64,000 nt of DNA from Cornus controversa. Its lineage: Eukaryota; Streptophyta; Magnoliopsida; Cornales; Cornaceae. A program made the translations under genes and the position numbers. The notes beneath the pieces are model-generated. The model searched no databases and was not told where the DNA came from. It saw only the letters and a list, made by a program, of their open reading frames with translations. Below are positions 24,550 through 37,240 of this stretch, piece by piece. The stretch covers positions 16,680,755 to 16,744,754 of the forward strand of contig CM048853.1 of NCBI GenBank assembly GCA_026545225.1, read 5' to 3'. Within the stretch, counting starts at the first letter, position 1; every line of letters starts with the position of its first letter.

Positions 24550-25981
24550 TGATTCGTGTGTGAGTGTGACTCAAAAAGTATATCAATTAAAATTTCTACA
24601 CTTCGCAATAGAACGAATTCCTTGCAGAATAGGGCTATCGAAAGGGGTATCGTACCTCAGGGACTGTGGTCTGATTGAGTTGAATTGTTAGGACTAATTC
24701 TAATTAAATTTAAAAGAAATCAGTTGCTAATTTTTATATCTAAATTATCTAATGAAGCAATTGAACAAAAGCAAGAAAAACTAAGGAGTGTAGAGAATAT
24801 AAGATAAGTCTAGTGTAATTGATTTCACCACTAACTTCACAATCAATGGTCAATTGAACTAACTATGGGGCATCATATCATGCATAAGTGGTGTCGGTGG
24901 CTACAAGCTTACCTTCATCCGTCAAGAAGATAACATATGATTAAGGCTAAGTCATGGACTATCTTCGATTGGCATGGGCCATCTGCCTAACAACTCTTCT
25001 CTAGGGTGCAGTATGGTTCATCTTCTCTAGGCATAATCCATCAAAGCTTTTAATGATATATTCAGTGAAAATCATTGTGTAATAATCACTCTCATGATCA
25101 CAGAAAATAAGAGGGATGAATTCAATAACAACAATCAAGTATCTAAGACAAGATAAGAAATCATTGAAACTGAATTTATAAGACTTTTATTACTCAATTC
25201 TATAATAAGAATCCTCTAAATTACACAATATATGAATGAATACAAAAATCCCCAATAATTAGAACAATCAAACCAGTGATGTTTAGTTAGGGCTCCATCA
25301 AAACCCTGGTGGCTGAACTAGCCGCTCATGATACGCCTTGCTCTCCAATGATTCTCCATTCCCAAAAGCTGTTCAAAGCTGCTGCCCAGCCTCCCCAATA
25401 CAGCCCCAATTTGTCACTTTAAATAGCCAAGAGAATATATCAAAGTCCTAATGCAATTAGGAATTAATTAGGTTTTCCTGCAGCACTAATCAGGTGGGTT
25501 TTTTCTGCTGACTTCGGCCCAACTTTTGACCCACTAGAAATCCGATTTACGGAATTTTCGTGAAATACAAAAGTGTGCAGAATCGAATTTCGTTCAACCC
25601 AGAGCGAGAATTATGTCGATTTGAGGCTCGGAAATAAGACTTCTGGTCCATTTTCCAAAATGGGATTAAGACTGCATTATGCGCAGATTTGGGCTTCAGG
25701 CCCGAAACCTTCTTAAGCAGTTGTAATTCTCTTGGACCTCTTCCTTGGGCTGATTTGAGTTAAAATATGGAGTTCAATGGATCCCTTTGATGTAGGCTTC
25801 ATCCAACCATCCTGCATGTCATTTTTAAAAGCCCAAAATCACGGTTTTAACTGAAATAATCATTAAGGTCCTGAAAATACAGAAAACACTAAAACAAAGT
25901 AAAATCACAAAATAATCTATCAGTAAGAGAATAAAATATATAAATTAAGAGGCTAGAATGCGCAACATTCGATGCCGATCA
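24550..25981 (-). repeat. 3' LTR of A3
   Basis: 1432 bp. In the minus sense it starts TGATCGGCATCGAATG and ends CACACACGAATCA. The polypurine tract outside it (25982-25993) has one change, AGTTTAGGGGTG. Confidence 0.93.
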
Positions 25982-28040
25982 CACCCCTAAACTTACATAT
26001 TGCTAGTCCCTTAGCAATAGAATAAAAGAAAAGTAAAACAAAGAAACTACTAAATACTAACTAAACTACCCAACTCCACTTTCGTGGGAGAAATGATTGC
26101 ATTTAGCATATGCAACAAGCCTTTAAACCCCTAGGTTCCCCCTAGTGGACGAGTATAGTCTCGTGAGGGTTTCCAGAAATGTTACCCACAAACATTCAAA
26201 ATTCTGTTTCAACATTAATTCAAGAAGAAGATTACAATATATAGTTACAAACTTACATTCAAGAATAATTTTAAACTTTCAAATTCCATAATTCAAATCT
26301 ATGGTCCTAATACATAATTCACATCAACATATCTCAAAATAATCAACTCTAGTCTCCTCGTGTAAAGTGAACTAGCAGTCCTCTCATGTAGAATAACCAA
26401 GCTCTGAATATATTAAGGCACATACCCTTTCAACTCACTAGCTCCCCTTATTGAAATCATACTTCCCAACATGCATACATGACTTTTTCATTTTTTTTTT
26501 CTTTTCTTCATTCTCTTTTTTTTTTCTCATTGCTTTATTGGTTGTGCAATGTCTTGATCTATTAAGCTTTCTGAAAGATCCATGTAGCAAGCTTTCAGTC
26601 AGTGACTCCCAAACCAGACGGCTTTAGGGCACTAGGCTTTAAGATACCCTGAAGACCTAATTACTCGAATCAATCAGGCTACAAATCAAGACAACCAATG
26701 CTCATCTTTTCTCACCCTTTCACTTTTGACGCGAACACTCCGTGCTTCCTGAGGCATAGAGGCCCGGTTACTCATGAAAAGGATCAAATTGATTTGCTTA
26801 TTCATCACTTTTTTTTTCTTTTTTTTTTCACTTCTTTTCTTTCTTTTTTCATTGAAGTCAAGTATAACACATCATCGGTACTCATTCTCAAGAGATACTA
26901 ATTAATATCAAGCATATGTAACTCAATAACTCAAAACATAGGTTTATACCCCACAAGATTATGCTAGTGTGTCTGTGCATGTAAGGAAACTAAAATTAAT
27001 CACTTCAAAACATGTTATTGCAAACCATGATTCAAACCACTTAATTTAAATCACAGTTTTCAAAATTTTCAAACATACTAAAAAATTGCAAGTTAAGCAC
27101 CTACATAAGGTATTAATCCCTTGAATGATGTCAAAACATTCTATCTAAAAATAAAATAAAATAAAATAAAAAACAAACTAAGAAAATAAAATAAAATAAA
27201 ATCCTAATATAAAAATAATTTCACACAAATTTTCCCCCATATTGCATTGAGCACACAAATAGGCATCGCCTCACCCCCAAACTTAAACTGTACATTGTCC
27301 TCAATGTACACCCAATTGAAGCATAGAGAAGAGTAAGAACGATATTACCAGGAATCCGAAGAATAGTGGCAAGAAAATAGAGCAAATCAATAGTATGAAG
27401 GCAATGCAAGCACACCCCCAAACTTGGATGTTTCAACCTGTCAAAACAAACCACTATACCCCAAAAACCAAGTGAAATAGTATGGGTGAAAATAAATATG
27501 AAATAGAAATATTTTTTTTTTTTACTGAAAAAAGAAAGAAAGAAAAAAGAAAAATAAATAAAATAAAATAAAGAAGAAGAAAAAAAAAAGAAAAAAATAA
27601 AAATAAACTAAAAATAAAAATACAAAAGATAGTTACCTCCGAAAAATCAAGGAGAAAGTGGTGCCGAAGCATCTAAGTCATGGCCGGAATGGTGCATCAA
27701 AATCAACCAACTAGCCCATAATCAATGTGCAAGGTCCTCCCCCAAACTTGTAGCACAAAACCTCTCAAAGAAATCCAACCAAATTTTCAAACAAAGTCTA
27801 CTTCCTTGTAAAGAAGAAATTTGAGAAAATTGATCATTTAATGAGGATGGAGAAAGATAGATTGGAATAGATGATGATGGTGATGAATGATGATGATCAA
27901 GTAGTGTTATGAAATATTTTGAGAGTGTATTTTGATGTTGGAGAGGCACAAAGAGTCACCAAAGTGATGCATTTTCAAGTGGGAGCATATAAGTATTGAA
28001 GAGGGAGCAAAAAGAGACAAAACAAGTGAAATTGGGTCTT
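25982..28040 (-). other. A3 polypurine tract and 3' untranslated region
   Basis: The conserved block lies at about 26525-26780 with the hairpin CTGAAAG/CTTTCAG at 26571-26598. A second polypurine-tract copy is at 27272-27283 and the perfect ACATTG-TCCT-CAATGT hairpin at 27292-27307. More polypurine-like copies are near 27414 and 27739. ORF3 is missing, as in A2. T-rich tracts lie near 26805-26850 and A/T-rich sequence at 27507-27625. No coding sequence is seen. Confidence 0.6.
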
Positions 28041-28048
28041 CAGGGGCT

Positions 28049-28250
28049 GGGGCGATCGATCCCCCATGGACTGGGCGATCGATCGCCCAGCTGGTTGCTC
28101 TCCTAGCTTGGGGAAAAATGGGGGCGATCGATCCCCCCTTGCTTGGGCGATCGATCCCCCCGGCTGATGCCTGTTTTGCCCTCCATCGCCCAAGGTCGAC
28201 CGGGACGTGTATTTTTGGAGTCTCTATCGCCCAAGGTCGACCGAGAGCTC
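28049..28250 (-). repeat. palindromic GATC array of A3
   Basis: Four GCGATCGATC motifs, including CTGGGCGATCGATCGCCCAG, which is a perfect 20-base palindrome, followed by two copies of TCGCCCAAGGTCGACCG. The order is the same as in A1 and A0. Confidence 0.8.
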
Positions 28251-28515
28251 ATTTTTTCACCCGTCTTGAGTCCAAATACCTTGGTACACCTCTTGGCATC
28301 CTCCGGAAGCAACTTATACATCAAAAACTCAAAGAAAACACATTAAAGCACACCTAATAATGGAAGAAAAATAAAGAAAAACATAAACTAAAAATTAAAA
28401 AAAATAAAAAAAAATAAAAAAATAAAATAAAACTAAAGAAATTAAAGGATAGAAATACATACTAATCCTACAATTTAACGTCCGTAGGAGACAGTCATCG
28501 ACTTCAATTGAAAGT

Positions 28516-30354
28516 TCACCCAATGCCACATCTCTTGAGGAGATTTAATTTCGTCCCTCCTATATGATCCTCACCTCCTTGTGTCGAACTCAAAGTGACC
28601 GGAATGGTGTCATTGGCTTCAAAAAACACATCTCTTTGCCTTGACGGAACATATTTCAATTTTACCCATGGAGGAGACTCTAATGATGGCATCGGAGGAG
28701 TGCTAAAAAGAATAGGCAATGGCTCAATCGGAATCCTCCAAGGTGGAGTATTTTTCATGGCCACTACATCAAGTAAATCATTCACCCCCTTAGTGGACTC
28801 CTCAACATCATGTGATAGAGCAATTGGATCAACTTCTTCCACATAATCATCAAAGTCATCCGTGAAGAAACAATCACTCTCATCTTGAGGATGTTGAATG
28901 GCATTAAAAGTATTCAATTTCACCTTAGGCTCATGAGAAATTTCAGCATTAGGACTCTTGAGCACTTCTTCTTCTTCAAGCTTCTTCTCCCCCACCTTGT
29001 TGTCACTTATTTCTCTACTTCTAAGAGTGGTGATGGCTTGAAATTGTTCATGGTGTGGGTTGCTTGAAGAAAAAATATTGTCGAGGACATGAACCCCTCT
29101 TGGGTTGGCAACTGGTTGAGTTGGTAGTTTCCCCTCTTCTCTTCTACTCACGGTATTGACAAGTTGTCCAAACTGAGATTCCAGTTTGGCAATCGACTGA
29201 GAGTGAGAGTGAACCAGTTGAACAGTGGATTGAAGTGTTGCTGCATTAGCTTCCACCATCTCAACAATAGAGTCAAGCTTCTCAAGTTTTTCTAGGACAA
29301 TTATCATCTTGTCCTCAATAGATGAATACCTCTGTGCCATAGGAACTTGTTCTTGATATAATTGTGAAGGCACATAATTCTGAGGTTGAAAAGTGGGCTG
29401 AATTGCTACCCCTTGCTCTTGTGGAAGATTGAAAAATTGCCCAAGTGAAGTACAATTATTCACATGGTGCATAGGACTCGAGCAAAAAGCACATGGCTCA
29501 AAAATAGAAGGATATAAAGATTGATTAGGCACTTGACCAACCGCCATAAATTGTACCACTCTCTGTGCCATAGCATCCACAATGGTAGACATAGCATCTG
29601 CAGAACCACTCTCAAAAATATTATCAACCTTCCTTGTATTGGATGGTCTGCTCGAACGAGATGAAGACACATATTGCAAAGAATTGTCACTGAGATTCTC
29701 GAACAAAGTCCATGCTTCATCTTCACTTTTTAACATAAAAGTGCCCCCACTTGATGCATCCACCATCTGTCTGTTACTTTCTGTCAGTCCCTCATAGAAA
29801 CACTGCACTAACTGCCACTTTAGAACTTGATGATGAGGACACTTCCTAAGAAGGTCCTTGAATCTCTCCCATGTCTCAAAAAATTGTTCCCCCTCAAATT
29901 GAGAGAAACCAATGATAGCTCGTCTGAATTGATTGGTCCTCCCTATCGGAAAATATTTCTTCAAGAACTCATGTTGTATTTGAGTCCATGTAGTGATAGA
30001 GCTCGCAGGTAGAGATCTGAACCAATACTTGGCCTTCTCCTTCAGAGAGAATGGAAAGAGTCACATCCGAAAAGCATCTTCAGAGAAGTTGTGAATTTTC
30101 ATTAATGAGCAAACTTCTATAAATTCATCCAAGTGCTTGTACGGATCCTCATGAGTCAGCCCAAAGTAGGATGGTAACATCTGAATGATACTGGGCATGA
30201 TCTCATAGTTCTGTGCAGTGACTTTAGGCAATTGAAAACCAGCTGGTGAGTTATAAGTCTCTGGGACATAGTAGTCTCTGAGCAATCTCGTTCTTTCCAC
30301 AACAGCATTAGGCACAATATTGTTGTCCCCATTATTACCACGCACACCATCCAT
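28516..30354 (-). pseudogene. A3 gag fused to a protease-linker remnant, one stop
   Basis: ATG at 30354 (MDGVRGNNGDNN), a shorter start than in A1. A single TGA at about 30058-30060 replaces a CGA found in A2; otherwise the frame is open to 28516. It carries the Gag core (KKYFPIGRTNQFRRAI, ETWERFKDLLRKCPHH) and the zinc-knuckle-like CAFCSSPMHHVNNC. After EISHEPK the sequence jumps to KVKLNTFNAIQHP, a segment that lies after the protease in A1, so the protease catalytic part is gone. It then runs through the linker (TPPWRIPIEPLP) and ends before RT. A2 has the same junction. Confidence 0.88.
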
Positions 30355-30677
30355 GATGTAAATAATATCTTCCTCTTGCTCAATGGTATGGTGATTGAAG
30401 TACCGGAAAAGAAATAAATAAATTAGATTAGTAAAAAAAAATAATAGATTAGATTAGTAGCAAAAATAAAAATTCTAAACTAAAAAATAAAATAAAATAA
30501 AACAACACAAATTAGTACTACAAAAGAAAAAAATAAATAAATAAATAAAAAGAGAAAAAAAAATAATCAAATAAAATAAAAATAACATAAAAAAAATAAA
30601 ATAAAAGAAAAAAAAAATTCCTAAACTAAAAATCCAATTAGAACTAATTCTAAAAATCCAAATAATCAAATAGACAG
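30355..30677 (-). other. A3 5' leader
   Basis: Between gag and the PBS lies a strongly A/T-rich leader with A and AAT runs (about 30425-30620). No coding sequence is seen. The first ~40 codons of the A1-type Gag have no counterpart here. Confidence 0.6.
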
Positions 30678-30695
30678 TCCCCGGCAACGGCGCCA
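30678..30695 (-). other. primer-binding site of A3 (tRNA-Asp type)
   Basis: A perfect 18-base match to the family A PBS, five bases from the LTR end. Confidence 0.92.
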
Positions 30696-30700
30696 AAAAT

Positions 30701-32132
30701 TGATTCGTGTGTGAGTGTGACTCAAAAAGTATATCAATTAAAATTTCCACACTTCGCAATAGAACGAATTCCTTGCAGAATAGGGCTATCGAAAGGGGTA
30801 TCGTACCTCAGGGACTGTGGTCTGATTGAGTTGAATTGTTAGGACTAATTCTAATTAAATTTAAAAGAAATCAGTTGCTGATTTTTATATCTAAATTATC
30901 TAATGAAGCAATTGAACAAAAGCAAGAAAAACTAAGGAGTGTAGAGAATATAAGATAAGTCTAGGGTAATTGATTTCACCACTAACTTCACAATCAATGG
31001 TCAATTGAACTAACTATGGGGCATCATATCATGCATAAGTGGTGTCGGTGGCTACAAGCTCACCTTCATCCGTCAAGAAGATAACATATGATTAAGGCTA
31101 AGTCATGGACTATCTTCGATTGGCATGGGCCATCTGCCTAACAACTCTTCTCTAGGGTGCAGTATGGTTCATCTTCTCTAGGCATAATCCATCAAAGCTT
31201 TTAATGATATATTCAGTGAAAATCATTGTGTAATAATCACTCTCATGATCACAGAAAATAAGAGGGATGAGTTCAATAACAACAATCAAGTATCTAAGAC
31301 AAGATAAGAAATCATTGAAACTGAATTTATAAGACTTTTATTACTCAATTCTATAATAAGAATCCTCTAAATTACACAATCTATGAATGAATACAAAAAT
31401 CCCCAATAATTAGAACAATCAAACCAGTGATGTTTAGTTAGGGCTCCATCAAAACCCTGGTGGCTGAACTAGCCGCTCATGATACGCCTTGCTCTCCAAT
31501 GATTCTCCATTCCCAAAAGCTCTTCAAAGCTGCTGCCCAGCCTCCCCAATACAGCCCCAATTTGTCACTTTAAATAGCCAAGAGAATATATCAAAGTCCT
31601 AATGCAATTAGGAATTAATTAGGTTTTCCTGCAGCACTAATCAGGTGGGTTTTTTCTGCTGACTTCGGCCCAACTTTTGACCCACTAGAAGTCCGATTTA
31701 CGGAATTTTTGTGAAATACAAAAGTGTGCAGAATCGAATTTCGTTCAACCCAAAGCGAGAATTATGTCGATTTGAGACTCGGAAATAAGACTTCTGGTCC
31801 ATTTTCCAAAATGGGATTAAGACTGCATTATGCGCAGATTTGGGCTTCAGGCCCGAAACCTTCTTAAGCAGTTGTAATTCTCTTGGACCTCTTCCTTGGG
31901 CTGATTTGAGTTAAAATATGGAGTTCAATGGATCCCTTTGATGTAGGCTTCATCCTACCATCTTGCATGTCATCTTTAAAAGCCCAAAATCACGGTTTTA
32001 ACTGAAATAATCATTAAGGTCCTGAAAATACAGAAAACACTAAAACAAAGTAAAATCACAAAATAATCTATCAGTAAGAGAATAAAATATATAAATTAAG
32101 AGGCTAGAATGCGCAACATTCGATGCCGATCA
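30701..32132 (-). repeat. 5' LTR of A3
   Basis: 1432 bp, the partner of 24550-25981. The poly(A) signal is kept (+ strand TTTATT near 31337), while the TATA-like box seen in A1 is replaced by GAATACAAAAATCC. Confidence 0.93.
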
Positions 32133-32480
32133 GTTGGGTGCTCTTTGGGCCTCTATCGCCCAAGGTCGACCGGGAATGCAATTTTTGGAGGGTCTATCGC
32201 CCAAGGTAGACCGAGACCTCTATTTTTAACCCATTTTGAGTCCAAATACCTTGGTACATCTCTTGACATCCCCCGGAAGCAACTAAGACATCAAAGACTC
32301 AAGAAAAACACATTAAAATGCAACTAATAATGGAAGAAAAATAAAGAAAAACATAAACAAAAAATAAAAATAATAAATAAATAAAAATAAAAGAAAACTA
32401 AAGAAATTAAAGAATAAAAATACATACAAATCCTACAATTTAACGTCCGTAGGTGACGGTTATCGACTTTAATTGAAAGT
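32133..32480 (-). repeat. palindromic array of A2, part 2, and adjoining non-coding DNA
   Basis: The continuation of the A2 array on the far side of A3, with two TCGCCCAAGGTMGACCG motifs (about 32155-32172 and 32196-32213). It runs into the sequence that precedes the end of the gag-linker frame. No ORF. Confidence 0.65.
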
Positions 32481-34356
32481 TCACCCAATGCCACATCTCT
32501 TGAGGAGATTTAACATTGTCCCCCCGAAATGATACTTACTTCCTTGTGCCGAACTCAAAGTGACCGGAATGGTCTCATTGGCTTCGAAAAACATATCTCT
32601 CTGTCTTGACGGAAGATGTTTCAATTTTACCCATGGAGGAGACTCTAATGATGGCATCGGAGGAGTGCTAGAAAGAATAGGCAATGGCTCAATCAGAATC
32701 CTCCAAGGTGGATTATTTTTCATGGCCACTACATCAAATAAATCATTCACCCCCTCAATGGACTTCTCAACATCATGTAATAGAACAACCAGGTCAACTT
32801 CTTCAACATAATCATCAAAGCCATCCATAAAGAAAAATCACTCTCATCTAGAGGATGCTGAATGACTTTAAAGGTATTCAATTTCACTTTAGGCACATGA
32901 GAAATTTCAGCATTAGGACTCTTGAGCACTTCTTCTTCATCAAGTTTCTTCTCCTCCACCTTGTTGTCAATTATTTCTCCACTTCTAAAAGTGGTGAGGG
33001 CTTGAAATTGTTCATGGTGTGGGTTGCTCAAAGAAGAAATATTGTCGAGGATATGAACCCCCATTGGGTTGGTAACTGGTTGGCTTGGTAGTTTCCCCTC
33101 TTCTCTTCTACTCAAGGCATTAACAAGTTGTCCAAATTAAGATTCCAGTTTGGCAATCGATTGAGAGTGAGAATGAACCAGTTGAGCAATGGATTGAACT
33201 ATTACTGCAGTAGTTTGCACTATCTCTATAATAGAGTCAAGCTTCTCAAGTTTTGCTAGGACAATTGTCATCTTGTCCTCAATAGCTGAATACCTCTGTA
33301 GCATAGGAACTTGTTCTTGATATAATTGTGAAGGCACGTAGTTCTGAGGTTGAAAAGTGGGCTGAATTGCTGCCCCTTGCTCTTGTGAAAGATCAAAAAA
33401 TTGCCCAAGTGAAGGACAATTATTCACATGGTGCATAGGACTCGAGCAAAAAGCACATGGCTCAAAAATAGGAGGATATGAAGATGGATTAGGCACTTGA
33501 CCAACTGCCATTAGTTGCACCACTCTCTGTGACACAGCATCCACAATTGTAGACATAACATCTGCAAAACCACTCTCAAAAATACTATCAGCCTTCCTTG
33601 TATTGGATGGTCTGCTCAAACGAGATGAAGATATATGTTGCAAAGAATTGTCACTGAGATTCTCGAACAAAGTCCATGCTTCATCTTCACTTTATAACAT
33701 AAAAGTACCCCCATATGATGCATCCACCATCTGTCTGTTACCTTCCGTCAGCCCCTCATAGAAACACTGCACTAACTGCCACTTTGGAGCTTGGTGATGA
33801 GGACACTTCCTAAGAAGGTCCTTGAATCTCTCCTATGCTTCAAAAAATTGTTCTCCCTCAAATTGAGAGAAACCAGTGATAGCTCGTCTGAATTGATTGG
33901 TCTTCCCTATCAGAAAATATTTCTTCAAGAACTCACTTTGCATTTGAGTCCATGGAGTGATAGAGCCCATCGGTAGAGATCTGAACCGATACTTAGCCTT
34001 TTCCTTCAGAGAGAATGGAAAGAGTCGCATCCGAAAAGCATCTTCTGAGAAGTTATGAATTTTTGTTAATGAGCAAACTTTTATGAAATCATCTAAGTGC
34101 TTGTACGGATCCTCATGAGTTAGCCCACAGTAGGATGGCAACATCTGAATGATACTGGGCTTGATCTCATAGTTCTGGGCAGTGACATTAGGCAATTAAA
34201 ATTCAGTTGGCGAATTGTATGTCTCTGGGACATAGTAGTCTCTAAGCAATCTCGCTCTTCGCACAACAACATTAGGCACAATGTTGTTGTCCTCATTATT
34301 AGCTTCACGCACACCAGCCAAGGCATCAATATTCTCTTTCTCTTTCTCTTGCTCAA
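32481..34356 (-). pseudogene. A2 gag fused to protease-linker remnant, several stops and a frameshift
   Basis: The same architecture as A3 gag, with the same junction (HVPKVKLNTF) that removes the protease core. Damage: the start ATG of A3 reads TTG here; stops stand at about 34196 (CAA to TAA), 33832 (TGG to TAG), 33692 and 33136; and a frameshift lies near 32840. It is clearly older than A3, in line with its more diverged LTRs. Confidence 0.85.
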
Positions 34357-34585
34357 TGGTGTGGTGATTGAAGTACCGAAAAAATAAAAAATAAATAAAT
34401 TAGATTAGTAGCAAAAATAAAAATTCTAAACTAACAAAAATAAATAAATAAAATAAATTAGTACTAAAAAAGAAAAAAAATGAAATAAAATAAATTTAAA
34501 CCAAAATATATATATAAAAAAAAAACTCCTAAACTAAAAATCCAATTAGAACTAATTCTAAAAATCTAAACAATCAAATAGACAG
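34357..34585 (-). other. A2 5' leader
   Basis: A/T-rich leader matching that of A3. Nothing else is recognisable. Confidence 0.6.
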
Positions 34586-34603
34586 TCCCCGGCAACGACG
34601 CCA
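34586..34603 (-). other. primer-binding site of A2, one mismatch
   Basis: Matches the tRNA-Asp PBS except for one base (ACGACG instead of ACGGCG on the + strand), a change expected from decay. Confidence 0.88.
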
Positions 34604-34608
34604 AAAAT

Positions 34609-35953
34609 TGATTCGTGTGTGACTGCGTCTCAATTAAAATTACCACACTTCGCAATAGAATGAATTCTTTTCAAAATAAGGCTATTGAAAGGGGTGCCGA
34701 ACCTTAGGGACTGTGGTCTGACTGAGTTGAATTGTTAGGATTAATTCTAATTAAATTTAAAAGAAAATAATTTTGATTTTTATAACTAAATTAACTAATG
34801 AAGCAATTGAACAAAAGCAAGAAAAACTATTGAGTGTAGAGAATATAAGCTAAATCTAGGGTTATTGATTTCACCACTAACTTCACAATCAATGATCAAT
34901 TGAACTAACTATGGGGCGTCATATCATGCATAAGTGGTGTCGGTGGCTACAAGCTCACCTTCATCCGTCAAGAAGATAACATATGATTAAGGCTAAGTCA
35001 TGGACTATCTTCGATTGGCATGGGCCATCTGCCTAACTATTCTAAACTATTGTGTAATATTCACTCTCATGATCACAGAAAATAAGAGGGACGAGTTCAA
35101 TAACAATAATCAAGTATCTAAGACAAGATAATAAATCATTGAAACTGAATTTATAAGACCTTTATTGCTCAATTCTATAATAAGAATCCTCTAAATTACA
35201 TAATCTATGAATGAATACAAAAATCCCCAATAATTAGAACAATCAAACTAGTGATGTTTAGTTAGGGCTACATCAAAACCCTGGTGGTTGAACAAGCCGC
35301 TCATGATACGCCTTGTTCTCCAATGATTCTCCACTCCGAAAGCTCTTGAAAGCTGCTTCCAAGCCTCCTCAATACAGACCCAATTCGTCACTTTTAATAG
35401 CCAAGAGAACATGAAAAGTCCCCACCTAATTAGGAGACAATTAGGGTTTCCCGCAGCCCCTAACCAGGTGGATTTTTGTGCTGACTTTTGGCCCAAATTT
35501 TGACCCAGTAGAAGTCCGATTCACGAAATTTATGTGAAATACAACAGTGTCCAGAATCGAATTTCATTCAACCAACGCAGCAATTGAGTCAATTTGACGC
35601 TCGAAAATAAGAGTTTCGGGCCATTTTCCAAAACGGGATTAAAACTGTATTAAGCGCAGAATTGGATTTCAGCCCAAAATACCCTTCAGCAGTTATAATT
35701 CTCTTGGACCTCTTCCTTAGGCTGATTTGAGTTAAATTATGGAGTTGAATGGATCCATTTGATGTATGCTTCATCTAACCCTCTTGGATGTCATATTTAA
35801 AAGCCCAAAATCATAGTTTTAACTGAAATAATTTTTAAGGTCCTGAAAATACAGAAAACACTAAAATGAAATAAAATCATAAAATAATCTATCACTAAGA
35901 GAATAAAATATGCAAATTAAGAGGCTAGAATGCGTAACATTCAATGCCGATCA
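34609..35953 (-). repeat. 5' LTR of A2
   Basis: 1345 bp. Relative to its partner it lacks about 70 bp around 35045. The outer end CGATCA abuts the target duplication ACCCA. Confidence 0.88.
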
Positions 35954-36338
35954 ACCCATGATCTCGATATTGTGGACATTCCCAATGAATTGCCACCCCC
36001 AATCTACTTTCCCTTGTAAGTGAAGTTCCGCCACTCCCACTTTCAAATTCTCATTGATTCCAAGGGCAACCATGAGTTTATGGGTCTGATCTATCCAACT
36101 CTCAGCCACTAGAAGATCATGCGCGCAATCAAAAGTAGGTGGCTTGAATTTCACATATTCTCTCATTGCTATCATTTGGCGGCTCAAGGCAGCCCTAGGC
36201 AATGCCTGAACCTCCTCCTCCCTGGCTTCCCTAGCCATTCTTCTCATAGTGTCCGCCATGTCGTGCATAAATTGTGATCCTTTTGTTAGCTCCTAAGGAG
36301 CATCAGCACCTACATTTCGCACTCTTCTTAGAGGCATT
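35954..36338 (-). pseudogene. chromovirus-like gag (D), N-terminal half
   Basis: It starts with ATG near 36338 (MPLRRVRNVGADAP), then a TAG at about 36295 that would be CAG, then the typical Gag start with MADTMRRMAREAREEE and MREYVKFKPPTFDCAHD. It reads into NVHNIEIMG at 35954, where A2 was inserted; the downstream half is at 20564-21038. This family assembles Ty3-type particles; here it is a relic. Confidence 0.85.
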
Positions 36339-36598
36339 TCTTTCTATATTAACAACAAAGAAATTTTAGAACCAAGCATTCATACTTATTCAAATTCCAT
36401 CATGCTTACACACGTCATGTCAAATTATTCTACAACGACGTGTTGAGAAAAAGTAAGCATATAATCATGTTACACGTAAGCAATTTGTAAACCCTAAGTC
36501 CAAACCCTTACATTAGTCTAACCTTCTCAAATTCACACGTGATGTAACCGTCACCCATCGCCCCTAGGTATTCTAACCTAGAGCTCTAATACTATTCT
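36339..36598 (-). other. D leader with degenerate tRNA-iMet-type PBS
   Basis: A non-coding leader. Directly after the LTR end the sense strand reads GAATAGTATTAGAGCTC (36582-36598), close to the usual plant PBS TGGTATCAGAGC with two changes. Confidence 0.6.
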
Positions 36599-37004
36599 GT
36601 CACGCCCCAATTTCCCGACTCCCAGAATACCAGAGGTTAACCCGTCCATTAAGCCCAATGAACCCTCATTACCCTCAATTACCGTAGAAGATTAACTCTA
36701 TTATTGCACATAGGTGTGCATAACTCCACCTTATCCAATCCCAGTGGGCCCTGCATCAAATGATATCATCTTAGTGGGGATTTATTTATCCATGCTCTCA
36801 TGAATCACTCTTTTTCAAGACTCAATACTTCACGTGTTTGGAATCAGAAACTAAGACCTACACCATTGGATAGAGAATCCAAAAATACTCAATTTTAAAA
36901 AAAAAACCACACTCAATTCTGATCTAAAACGAAGAAGTTATGTCAAATCAAAGTTTGGATAGATTTTTGAGTTTGTTGTAAATAGTAACTTCGATTACAC
37001 AAAA

Positions 37005-37240
37005 ATGGTATTTCAATTGTATGAAACTGGTGTTTCAATTGTGCGAAAATATGTTCGATTGTGCAAAATTTTCACCCTTTCAGGACTCTAGACCTGCATT
37101 ATTTCGCAAGATCGAAATGGGGGTTTCGATTGTGCGAAATTACCCCTGTCTGGACCTAAAAATCACTATAATTCGCAACCACTTCACACAATCGAAATAG
37201 GGGTTTCGATCATGTGAAATGGACATTTTGCACGATTGAA
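37005..37240 (-). repeat. TTTCGATTGTGCGAAA inverted-motif array in D LTR
   Basis: At least eight forms of a 16-base imperfect palindrome TTTCGATTGTGCGAAA or its reverse complement TTTCGCACAATCGAAA occur, separated by unrelated sequence; several are decayed. Confidence 0.75.

Larger units (their letters stand above)
24550..32132 (-). mobile_element. A3: Athila-type gag-only element, complete insertion
   Basis: 7583 bp with two LTRs of exactly 1432 bp, TG...CA ends and a perfect 5-bp target duplication GTTGG (24545-24549 and 32133-32137). It contains a perfect tRNA-Asp PBS, gag with one stop, the palindrome array, a 3' UTR and a polypurine tract, but no protease, RT, RNase H, integrase or ORF3. 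The LTRs differ at about 15 positions by eye (near 1%), so insertion was recent. It landed in the palindrome array of A2, a member of its own lineage. Confidence 0.95.
21039..35953 (-). mobile_element. A2: Athila-type gag-only element, split by A3
   Basis: LTRs at 21039-22451 and 34609-35953. The flanking five bases are GCCCA and ACCCA, a target duplication with one later change, within a chromovirus gag. The LTRs are clearly more diverged than those of A1 or A3, and the right one has lost about 70 bp near 35045. Removing the 7583-bp A3 and one copy of its GTTGG duplication leaves an element of about 7.3 kb with gag but no protease, RT, integrase or ORF3. Confidence 0.88.
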
